Source: Branchiostoma floridae
Taxonomy: Eukaryota > Chordata > Leptocardii > Amphioxiformes > Branchiostomatidae
DNA length: 64,000 nucleotides
Assembly: GCF_000003815.2 (NCBI RefSeq)
Contig: NC_049992.1
Location: forward strand, 4,145,246-4,209,245
Direction of reading: 5' to 3'
The notes under the pieces are model-generated. The model worked only from the letters and a program-made list of their open reading frames with translations. It was not told where the DNA came from and did no database searches. The position numbers and the translations under genes were made by a program. How positions within the stretch are numbered: the stretch's first letter is position 1; every line of letters begins with the position of its first letter. This document shows positions 22,269 through 33,900 of this stretch, one piece after another.

Positions 22269-23200
22269 TCACTGTAACCCTTGAACTGTAGTCTTGTAAT
22301 CTTCTAGTTAGTAGCAGTTTTATTTGCTGGAGGTATTTGTGATGCATAACTTGAAATCTTTTATGATAACAATATTGACCTAATACATTTGTACAGTATC
22401 TTGATTTCAATCTCAGGTCTAGCACATCCAGCTTTTTAGGAATCACACCAGTCTAATTTGTTGGTTCTCTGGGGTTTTTTTTGTGTGAAATAATGCTGAG
22501 GCTGAACAAATACAATTTCTTCCTTCTTAGATTTTAAAGATAATAGTGTCTGTAACATAGTTTCTGGGAGTGAATGTAGTCAATATTACTAGTAGTATGG
22601 CCTTATTGCAGAGAAAATTCAGAATCTGAAACGATAAAGAAATTGCTGTCCTAGTTTAGAATGATGAGAAGTCATGGAAACAAATTGGTTTAAACCATTT
22701 AATGACCTTGTTTAAAGACAACATAGATGCCATGCGAAAATTGAAATAGAAACTAATTTATTACCACTGGATTGGGTGTTTTTATGGGAAGCAATATAGA
22801 TTTTATATTTGTAACTGTATCTCAGTTTTGTATCTTATTAATGGGGTCATTAAGACTCAAGTTGGTAAAAGTTGAAAGTTTATGCAGATGTGCAATGAAT
22901 TTAAAGAGGACAATCTTCTATAATTGAGTAACCGTCTTTGCTGAATTAATAGTCATTAATAATGGTATTTACTTCTTATTGTCTTTGCGTCATAAGTAGA
23001 AGTCAGTTGAGGATTGCTAGTGTTTTACTATATTGCAGGAATATGGGTATGAAATAAAATGTTCCACTGTTCTAGTGTTCTCTTTTCACATGTTTTTGTT
23101 TGGGAAGATTATTGACAGCCTGGGTGCCATCCTCCTGACTAAACTCCGGCTCAATCTTTTCCATGGTGGTTAGCATGCTGAAATACTTAGCCTGCAGTTA

Positions 23201-23408
23201 CTGTAAATGCATTTAAGTTCGCGGGAATTTAATTTCGCGGTAGCGGGAAAATGGACTTTTCGCGGTGGTTTTAATTTCGCGGTAGCACCATGCACTGTAG
23301 TCTCTTACTGTGATGGAAAAATGTTCGCGGTGGTTTTAAATTTGCGGTGAAGCGGCCGCCGCGAAAACCGCGAACATTAATCCACCGCGAACATTTCTGC
23401 ATTTACAG
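23201..23408. mobile_element. MITE with CTGTAAATGCA termini
   Basis: Inverted ends ctgtaaatgcat / tgcatttacag, flanked by TA on both sides (mariner-type duplication). The interior is made of ttcgcggtggttttaatttc units in both orientations. Confidence 0.82.
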
Positions 23409-23700
23409 TACTACAGAGGATGGCACTCAGCCTAGAGCATTAAAGCTAAATGTTTCATTTTGTTGTTGAAATTCCTGTCAGGAAGCAAAACTTAGACCTT
23501 TCTGTTTGTCATTATAGGATCAAGTAATAAAAAATGCAATCTTTAATGTGCCACTTCTTCTTTTAATGCAACAAGAAAAATAGTATACAAATTACCATCA
23601 ATAAGCACTAAAAAAGTTGTGTCATTGTGTCATTATAGTATGATTATGCTCTTCTTAATATTCAACATATTTTGTTGCTTGACTTGATAAACTTACTTTT

Positions 23701-23802
23701 AGTGATTGCTTATCTTCAATGGCCATACTACTTTTAGTAATTGCTTATCTTCAATGGCCATACTACTTTTAGTAATTGCTTATCTTCAATGGCCATACTA
23801 CA
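23701..23802 (+). repeat. 35-bp tandem repeat, three units
   Basis: Unit attgcttatcttcaatggcc plus atactacttttagta, nearly identical between copies. Confidence 0.9.
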
Positions 23803-23975
23803 CATAAAACATATGAAACAGATTTTTGCAATACATTTTTGCCATCGCAGAAACAAAGCCCACATCACATCACATCTCATCTCTTTTGCCTTATTCACTG
23901 AAACACATGTTCAGACAAGATTGCCCCACGGTCAGTTTTAACTTGATTTCCCACAGCAATCCTCTACTTTTCTAA

Positions 23976-24324
23976 GGCCACACCAATTTAATTTCTTGGT
24001 TCACGGATTCGCTCGCTCCGTTTTTTTGGAAAAAAAATAAAAATTACCAATCAGCAAATTTTCACCATTAATGAAACCATTCACCAACTTCCTGGTGTAG
24101 CAAATTGGCCTTTATATCATAAGCTCCTTAAAATCAACAAACAGGTGCTGTTATTGTACAGTAATAGTGGTTTTGTACTTTTTTCAAGCAGAAAACTTTT
24201 TATTCTTTATATTTTTGATTAGCCCTTACCTTTACCCCAACCATTTTACAATTTTTATTTCGCCCTTTCGCTCCATATTTTTTATGAAAAAATCCGTGAA
24301 CCAAGAAATTAAATTGGTGTGGCC
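23976..24324. mobile_element. Harbinger-like MITE
   Basis: Starts ggccacaccaatttaatttc, ends with its reverse complement, flanked by TAA on both sides. Same family as 18,701-18,918, with a longer AT-rich interior. Confidence 0.85.
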
Positions 24325-24519
24325 TAATCAAAATGTTGTTTCATGATTGTCTTCCTGGATTCTGTCATAAAACATAGCATGTGACACTACACACTCAGAT
24401 AATTACAATACACAAATGACAATCGCTAAAAAAATGGCATGCACTGCTTTAACATAAACAGTGTTTTCTACCTCGTTTTTAATATTGTAAATCATCAGTA
24501 CTACTCAAACTATGCACTA

Positions 24520-24650
24520 AGGCTGGGGATGATACAGGATAGTTTAGGGTGGGAGGAGGTTACTTCAGCATCAATTCTGGGGATTATACAAGATAGTACA
24601 CGGGGATGGTGCTTGAAGAACACAATGTTTGGGAAAGGTGCATGGTAGTA
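24520..24650 (+). repeat. Remnant of the 52-bp minisatellite downstream of lectin gene 1
   Basis: About two degenerate units (taaggctggggatgatacag, ggatagtttagggtgggagg). It corresponds in position to the arrays at 40,650-41,876 and 57,478-57,780. Confidence 0.7.
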
Positions 24651-24863
24651 TAGCGTGAAGGGATATGACTTCCCTAACCTCGATATCTTTTTAAAATTTA
24701 TAGTCCACTTACGCAGCTCTTTTGTTATTTATTAAACACTAGTAGGAAACTTGTTATTCAGCACAGCTATTTGTTCCCGAGAGACATATGCTAAAGGCTT
24801 AAGTGGTACAAGGTGGGTTAAGTCACCAATCCTCTGCTGTTTTATGAGAATACGATGTAGCTC

Positions 24864-24992
24864 TCATGACTTCGGTTTCTTGCAAACGTAGGAAAGGAGA
24901 GTGTCGCATGGCTTGTCAGTCCATTCTCCTTTTTGTACTACAGTACCTTTAGAGCCGAAGATGTATGTTTTTTGTTTGTTTGTAGTTGACTT
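24864..24992 (-). CDS. Lectin gene 1: last exon, end of lectin domain
   Basis: Short exon found by motif: acceptor ctacaacag at 24,993-25,001, phase 0, reads [12 protein letters not shown], then [21 protein letters not shown] and TGA (24,864-24,866). W-T-D sits at the usual WND position, followed by the last two Cys of the fold. The same exon is at 57,892-58,002 in gene 3, and its start is visible in gene 2. Confidence 0.85.
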   Translation of the reverse strand, partial: KSTTNKQKTYIFGSKGTVVQKGEWTDKPCDTLLSYVCKKPKS

Positions 24993-27900
24993 CTGTTGTA
25001 GAAAAAAAATGACACAAATCAAAAGTTATACAATGCTAATTTTCACCGTTCAGTTATGCAAAGATTTTACGCCCAAAAGCATTTACGCAAGCAACTGGAT
25101 ATGATTTTGGAAACGGTCAGACAGCATCCGTTATCTGTCGTAAGTGACCCTGAAGAGCTCTCATTGAAGAGCAGGTTTTTATATCCTAACTATGAATTGA
25201 TAAACAAAAAAGGGAGGAAGACCATTTTTATTAGTCCATAAGGATTTAAGTTAGGATCTAGAACTAGCATCTAGAATTTAGTAAGTTAAGATTTAGTTAA
25301 TTGTATTAGCATTTCTTAACTTCTGTCCTATAGAGGCAGTGATGAAAATAACATAAGCTCCAGAATAGTTTGTAAAGGGAAATGAAAAGAAAAACAGAGG
25401 GAAAAATTCTAAGCACTTATTGAAAGCAAAACAAGACTGGCAAGAAAAAACGAGAGCTATTATTATTATGAGTATACACCAACATGTTCAAACGGCGTTT
25501 TGGAGACTTGTCTGTCACTTTCCTAGTTAGGCCACAGCAAGTAAATTATATGGATGACATCCTATACAGAGTGCAAAAATAATGAGATAGCGCGAAAAAA
25601 CACAAGATGGGTAAAAAAAAAAACAAGATGACAAATTTTCAAAATAGACACCATAAACATCGAAACTAGATTTAGGGTAACAAAAGGCCAAAACGTGGCA
25701 TCACCACTTACAAGGCATTCATCCCTGTATTAAAGAAGTGACCTAGTGTAATAAAAGTGATACTAGCGGATCATTGGTATCACTTGCCAAGCTGGCAACT
25801 ACATTCATGGCTTCCATATTGTGGCAGTTTTACAACTATCCGAAAAGTTTCACTTCTGCAGCTACAGTCATCATAGGCTACCTCCCTAGTGTCACTTCTA
25901 CAAGTATGATTATTAGGCTACAACAAAACTTTTTGGCCTATTTTGGTCGATCTGACCATCCCCGAAGAGGAAAAAATTCTTTTTTTTCTGAAATCAGGCG
26001 AAAATTAATGAGCGAGCTGATGTCATGCATAAAATTTACTTGCTGTGGCCTTAGGGGCAATTCTGACTGTTTCACATGTGATCTGTCAGCAGCGACACGT
26101 ACACCTATGCTGCAGTACAATGTGAAAATATCAGAATTAATTGCCCTGAGGAAGGTGAAAGACCTTCAACAAAACTGTGGTTTTCAAGGATGAAAATGTG
26201 TAGAGAGACAAGTGTACTACTTATATACAAATTCACATCCAAGTTTATCTGATCATTTATGCAAATGATTTAGTTATAATGATAATGAATAATGACCCCC
26301 CCCCCCCCAAAAAAAATAGTGTGGCCCCATATAGAGTAGAAGCCAGTTAGTTGTACAACGGATTACTGCACACTTATTCTAATTGCACGGCTTCTACTGT
26401 ATATGAAATTTGAATTTTAAAGAACAGCTTTGACTGTATTCATTTTATTTTCTGTCATTTTCATCCAGGGTTGCCAAGCTCAGTGAATCACGACAGTGAT
26501 TAACACTGCTTGGCAGTGGAGCCCTGCATTACACAAATAAAATAAAAGGAGTAATGTATTTGCAGTGACATGCAAACTGAAAATTAACATTCAGTAAAAG
26601 AAATGGATGAATAATGTAATCTCCAAGCAGATCCTACGGTGCCATAAGATAGCATCAAAGCTGGCCAGGGAGTATAGCCGGCTATTGGAGTCAAACGGGC
26701 ACATACGGGAAGTTTGATGCTATAATACATTACGCACCGTGGATCTGGTTGGAGATTATGAATAATGATGGTGATGATCATAGTGACAACAATAATGCTA
26801 ACCACATAAACAATGCTAATGCTGTACTGAAATGGCAACACACCTTATAGTATACGCCGGCACAGTCCTTCCTTTTAGTAAAGAGGCCAGAGAACAACGA
26901 CCCCCCACTTCTACTAGGCTGGCCTTTAGCCCAGTTGGTGTATGATACTTCTGTTCCATCTGTCCACGCCGAGAATCCACCTTTGTTAATGCGGTGCAAT
27001 CCAAGCCAGACCATCGGGAATGCCCCTATTTCACGGTAGATGAGTAAAACAGTGTAAAGCATGATTCCATTAAGTCCGTCCACAAAATAATGAATTGCCG
27101 AAGGTTGCAGTGCTAGTTCAATGTTGTTGTTTTTTTCCACATCATTGACACTTAAGACGAAAGTCGAAGAAAAACATGTTACTCCTTCTTAAACAGATTG
27201 TACTGTAACACGAGCAACAGGACTACAAAATTACAAAAGTGCATCCTAAACTCCGATTGTAATTTTAGACAGACGTTTTTTTAAAGGTAGCGTTATAGTT
27301 TTTAGTATGTTTCTTTATGTTTGTATTGTCTGAATTAAAGAAATAAAGAAAGAAAAACGATTTCATCAGATCTGTGAATTACTGAATAACAATGTTTTTT
27401 TTTTATTCACAACCAAGGAGTTACAACAGTCATATATTATACATTTAGGTGGCCGTCTCCTCGAAGCAATTTTGACTGGTGTTACTTCGCACTGCAGCTC
27501 AAGGGGGCGCTGCTACAAGTGCGAAGAATGAGTCGAAACGTTGCCTTTCGTTTTAACGCATGGTTTCAAAAAAAAAAAACCTTTTTACCCTGTGAATCAC
27601 GAAACATGTTAGCAAATTCATTAACTTCAGTTGAATAAAAGACTTGTTTGTGCACAAACAATATTTGATTCCCCTCCAGACGAACCTGCGAAATTATCAA
27701 GAACTTGCAGTACATAAAAATGTAGACTTTCTATAAAGACTCTGTTTGCGTATTGATAGTTTGTGCAACATCATCTTTATTTCGCACAAAAAAACACCTT
27801 GAAAATGGACACGTTAAAAGACGAATGCAAGATGAAGGTTAGAAATACACCTTTGTCGACCCCTTAGTCAGATGAACATAGATCTGCAGGGCGCAATTTA

Positions 27901-30900
27901 AAAAAAAAATGGTGATATACATCAGCCTTTCAACATTTCAATTGTTTTCGTATTCAATTAATTTTCGTACCAATAAATGTAAGCTCAAAATAAGAACCAG
28001 CAAATTTGATTCGTGCTGTCAGATAAAGAGTTGATTGGGGGATAACCTTACCGCATACTGGCACATCATAGTACTCCCATCGCTTGCCAGGGTCCGTGGT
28101 GTAGCACCAAACTCCGTCCACTCCGTCCGGGTTCCGGCAGTAGTTCTGCTCCAGCCCGGACGATGGATATTCAGCAGGTGTCCTGTCGTGTTCTTGGGGC
28201 GTCTGCCTGTCCCAGCGCTGACACTTCTTTCCACTGTTGGTCACGGCGACTTTCCCTCGGTAAGATGAGCCTTTTCCGTCCTGGCAAATTGTGGATATGT
28301 CTGTAGGTGAGAGAATGATTTTGATAGGCCTGCCTACATGTACACTGGGGGAAAAGAAAGGAAAGTGATCTCGATCCAGTTTTAGCTCACCGAAGAGCTA
28401 TTCTTCCACTGGTCATGACAGAGAGGACAGACGCTATGTACATATTTACAGGTTCATTGTACCGGGGAAATTCCTCTAGCTCTTTTCAACAAGCACAATG
28501 AACAGTGGACGACGGCTTAACGTTCCGTACTAAGAATTAGAACCATTTCCAGTAGCATGCATGTCGGGCAAGCGCCACAGCCAGAATTGAACTCACGGCT
28601 TCTAGTTCTAGATGAAGGGTCGCTTACCACGCATGCTACCTACAGAATGTCTCCACATCCTCAATTTACATACTATTAGCCAACCCATAAGACAGAGGCT
28701 GATCGTGAGTCATCAAGCCGTTTCTTCTTATCGGACTGGTCCGGAAAAAACGGACCTGAAAAAATTCGGTGAACCGGATGTTGTATCTATTCGAAAATGA
28801 ACAGATCATATGATCAGGTATTCACACGTTTCGGGGCTTACCGGTCGAGGAAAATAACAAGAACGAAGAAGAGTAGAGTCTATAGTCATTTCTACCAAGT
28901 TTTACAGTCAATAGTACAGAGGCAGTTAGCCTTGTAGGATTTCAAAACGCCAGTGGTAGTCGAATGTCCACAAAACAGATGTCTTTGTTGCAAAAAGGAC
29001 CATTATCTTGAGTATCGTCTGTTCACAAGTGCTCACATAACTGAATCAGGTCCAGGTTCAGGTCCAAACCTGGACCTGATCCTCTGGACCTGATCCTCTG
29101 GACCTGATCCTCTGGACCTGATCCTCTGGACCTGATCCTCTGGACCTGATCCTCTGGACCTGATCCTCTGGACCTGATCCTCTGGACCTGATCCTCTGGA
29201 CCTGATCCTCTGGACCTGATCCTCTGGACCTGATCCTCTGGACCTGATCCTCTGGACCTGATCCTCTGGACCTGATCCTCTGGACCTGATCCTCTGGACC
29301 TAATCCTCTGGACTTGAACCGGACCTGGACCTGAATGTCCTGTACCGGTACCCACCCCTATCCACATCTACATGCAAGTACATCTAGCCCTTGCCTGGCT
29401 GGAACAACAGACGATAAACCGAATATGTGTGTGTATTAGGTTCTCTAGCATTTTTTGTGTGAAATGCAAGTCAAAAGGAAGACTTGGTGAAAAACTTGCA
29501 TTGAGCTCTGAAACTGCATGTACTAAAATAAGACCTTTGTATCTTAGATTCTGCTTTCATGGTGGCTATCAATGTTGCATTATATTTCAGAATCCCAAGA
29601 TAGCCTTTTGTTATTTAGTCTTATCTTTATTTTCTGCGTGTCATTTCTTTTGCATATTTGTTAGAGGAGAAGACCCAGTAAAGCAGTTGTAATGATTTTT
29701 GCATAACCCTCATTAAATATATTTTAAGAAACAATCCTATAGGAGTGATAACATCAACCCACCAGATGATAGGCTTTTAACAATGAAGTTGTTTTCCCTT
29801 CTATCTTTGACAGAAGCCAGGATTGCGCCTTGGCGCGAACATTGTGCCTTTGCTGTCTTCCAGGTGGCTTTGTTGGTCACCAACTTGTAGCAGTGGTTGT
29901 TGTGCTCAGTCCACCCTCTCTGGCAACGATAGGCTGTGTTAAATAGAAATAATAGTGAGCTTAGGCCCAAGAAAGGAATGTTGCGTTTCCGATAAGGGCC
30001 TGAAAAAATAACGTCGGTAGGAATTCTCGTATTTTACCCCAAGTGATTCAACAATGCATTCAAGACAACAGTATTTTCAACATTGTATGTTACTATTATG
30101 TGGACTGTCAACATAAAGAGGACCTGAACAGGATCTGCTTATATGCACATATACATTTGTCAAACAGACATGGGGATAACATGTTGAAAACTGATTCTGC
30201 AACAGTATCATCATTAAGATTCAATGAAAGAGAAAATTTGTTTGCAAGGTTCGGTGGGGTAACCGGAAATGTAACATTTTTCTCCTTCCCCAAAAGATCA
30301 TTCCACTTTGACCAACGTCCGAGAGGTACTTAAAGATTCAACAATTCAACAGCCCAAGAATACTACTCAGGGAGCCAATACATTCTGCTCTATGTAAACA
30401 GACGGGGCAGGATTCAATGGAAACAAATTGACATTGACCAGGTGGTCCTTTTGCAGAGGCGAACACTTAATTTGTTTATACAGGCCAGGTTTAGATATAA
30501 CTGTCGTTATAGATTTTTAGTGACTCGCGAACTCACCTCGCGCTCGTTGGCAGTTCTGTCCAGTCCATCCAGGTGAGCAGGTACATTTGTAGCCCCCAGC
30601 TTTGTTCTCACATTGTCCATTTTGGCATGGTTTCCTGATACACTCGTTGATATCTGTGCAATAAAACAGTTACTGTATCTTAATGTGAAAGAGTACAATG
30701 TTTGCAGAACAAAATTTAGAGTTTATTTTTAAATGTATGGCTTTGAGAAAAGGATCCACCTTGCTGACAGTTCTTCCCGGTCCATCCTGGTGAGCAGGTA
30801 CATTTGTATCTGCCATTTTTGGACACACAGCTTCCATGTTGGCATGGGTTCCTGCTGCACTTGTCAATGTCTGTGTAACGAATAAATCTGAGACTGAGAC

Positions 30901-33900
30901 AGAAATAGTATTTGGAGGAATAATATTGCAATTCATGACACCCACTTTTATTGTCATTGGAATTACCAAATGCTAATTGTGTTAGAATAAAACAGTCGGG
31001 TGGAAAAAAATAACTTTACCTTGTAGACAGTTCCGTCCAGTCCATCCAGGTGAGCAGGTACATTTGTAACCGCCATCATTGTTCACACAGCGCCCATGTT
31101 GGCATGGGTTCCCTGCACACTCGTCAATGTCTACATGGTGAATAAGGAAACAGAACAGAGCAACAATGACATCACTTAAGGTACGTTTTGATATAAATGA
31201 CTTGAAGTTCCTAGTGACTTCACAAAGACACGAATAACTCACCTTGCTGGCAGTTCTGTCCAGTCCATCCAGGTGAGCAGGTACATTTGTAGCCACCAAC
31301 TGTGTTCACACAGCGTCCATGTTGGCATGGATTTTTGGCACACTCATTGATGTCTGTACAGTAAAAAGTTACTGTCATGGTACATGAATGCAAAAGGGTA
31401 CATGTTGCATGTTTACAGAACAAAAGTTAGAATCTTTTTGCATGTCTATTAAAATGAGACAAACCTTGCTGACAGTTCTGTCCAGTCCATCCAGGTGAGC
31501 AGGTACATTGGTAGCCGCCATCTTTGTTCCAACAGCGTCCAAGTCGGCACGGGTTCCTGGTACACTCATTGATGTCTTTGGGACAAGGAAAGAAATACCA
31601 TTCATAAATCTTAAAAGATAAAAGCCTATTATCTGTACGTCTGAAAACAAGCCATAAAGGCACCAAACTTAGTGCTCACCTTGGTCACAGCTCAGTCCAG
31701 TCCATCCAGGTGAGCAGGTACATTTGTAGCCGCCATCTTTGTTTACACAGCGTCCATGTTGGCAAGGGTTCCTGGTGCACTCGTCAATATCTGTATGGTA
31801 AATAAGGAAACGAAAACCATGAGAGCAACGAAGACAACGTCATGATTTTTGCAAAGAATTGGTGCATAATGCAATTTATAACAATTATTTTCATTGTCAC
31901 TTAAATGCTAAATTCTGAAAGAGTGGGAATAATATAGCCTAGAAAATACCTCACCTTGCTGACAGTTCTGTCCAGTCCATCCAGGTGAGCAGGTACAATG
32001 GAAGCCACCATGTTTGGTCACACAGCGTCCGTGTTGGCATGGGTTTCGGGCACAGTTGTCAATAACTGTTACAGGAAAAACGAAAAGACCAGAGAAACGA
32101 AACCGTCATTTTTGTGTGGAATTGATGCATGATGTAATTCATAAAGATTATCTTTTGTAGTCTCTGAAATACTAAGTGCTGAAAGAGTAGGAATAGAATA
32201 GTCTGGAAAAATGCTTCACCTTGCTGACAGTTCTGTCTAGTCCATCCAGGTGAGCAGGTGCATTTGTACCCTCCGTCGTAGTTCCGACAGGTCCCATGCT
32301 GGCAAGTGTTCTTCATTGTGCACTCATCAATATCTGAACCATAAACATAGGCTTGTCAACTTAGAGACTGTAATACTCACTGCATGGGGACAAAATAGTG
32401 TGAAAAAGGAACTCACCTTGCTGGCAGTTCCGTCCAATCCATCCAGGTGAGCAGGTACATTTGTAGCCGCCATCTTTGTTCTCACAGTGTCCATGTTGGC
32501 ATGGGTTCCTGGTACACTCATCAATATCTGTGCATTGAAAATAAAGACATAGGTTGAAAAAGCGGGATGATATGTTTTACAACCATGTCAAATTTTAGGT
32601 TTACTGTTTGAAAAGTGGGGTTTGTGAATAGCAATAAATGTTAGGTAAGTCGGTTAATGGTTGTTTTGATGCTTGAGGCAACGATTCTCAAACGTACAAA
32701 TGTATGCTATTATTCAGGAACTAGCTGTCATGCTTACCTCAGACACAAGGCCATAATAGCCCTATCTATTCATTTTCGTTTTATTAAGACATAAATGGCC
32801 CGTGGACTTAGATGTGGCGGGCCCACTCCCCAAAATGTTGGACTTAGCAATAGTGACAAACACATACCGCAATGATATACATGTACTGGCACCATGTATC
32901 AACTCAAGCAATTATAATTATAGATTTATTCCAATATAGATATACCTACCTACCTACCTACCTAGTCCATTGACCTCCAGGTCGTTGGGGGGGGGGGGGG
33001 GGCAATATATATATAAACATTGGCAATCCCCACTTTTTGTACAGTGTAGGAAGTCAGTGGGAAAGAGGTCAAGATCTCGTTTAAAAAAGGACAAAATTGG
33101 ATTGTGTTGTTTTCTTGCTACAGACTCACCATTCTGACAGTGCTGTCCAGTCCATCCAGGTGAGCAGGTACATTTGTAGCCGCCATCTTTGTTCACACAG
33201 CGTCCATGTTGGCATGGGTTCCTGGTACACTCGTCAATGTCTGTGTAATAAAAAAAATTGTGTTATAAAGGAGTCAATGTTAGATTGCATATACAGTATG
33301 TGAAAGGACAAAACTAGAAGTCTAGGAAATAACTTACCATGGTTACAGTTCTGTCCAGTCCATCCAGGTGAGCAGGTACATTTGTAGCCGCCATCTTTCT
33401 TCACACAGCTTCCGTGTTGGCTTGGGTTCCTGGTGCACTCATTTATATCTATGGGATAAAGTAAGAATGTCGTTCATAAATCGATAAAGGAAAATAAAAG
33501 CCATAAAAGCATTATTCTCTTTCTGAAAAGAAGCAATGAAAGTACCTACCTCTAAAGTGTTACAGCATATAGACACACAAACTTAGTGCTCACCTTGCTG
33601 ACAGTTCTGTCCAGTCCTTCTTCGTGAGCAGAAACATTTGCAGCCACCAGTTGTGTTCACACAGCGTCCACGTTGGCATGGGTTTCTGGTACACTCATCG
33701 ATGTCTGTAAGAGAAAGAAAGAAATATCCTTCATGAATCTTACAAAGCTAAAAGCCCATTGACTTTCCGAGAAAAAAAACACGATAGAAAGGTACCAACC
33801 CCTAATGTGAAATCAAAAGACATAAAAACTTAGTGCTAACCTTGCGTTACCTAAGTGAAAAGTGAATTGAAAAAACAGACCGGAAAATAATGTACCTTGC

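Larger units (their letters stand above)
21579..23060 (+). other. Probable 3' UTR of the channel gene
   Basis: No further coding exon seen. Contains the two tail copies, a SINE (22,097-22,268) and an AATAAA at about 23,054. The extent of the UTR is a guess from that signal. Confidence 0.35.

Noticed and set aside
24864-24992. Initial view that the last lectin exon was out of phase with the preceding exon
   Set aside because: A further-upstream acceptor (caacag at 24,993-24,998 and the matching site in gene 3) gives phase 0 and a stop-free exon in both genes.
25774-26193. 139-codon open frame on the plus strand
   Set aside because: Mostly inside a Harbinger-like MITE, with no similarity I recognise and no splice partners.
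29023-29367. Open frame of repeated [12 protein letters not shown]-type peptide
   Set aside because: The repeat unit is 15 bp, so any frame without a stop stays open. There is no start context or splice support.
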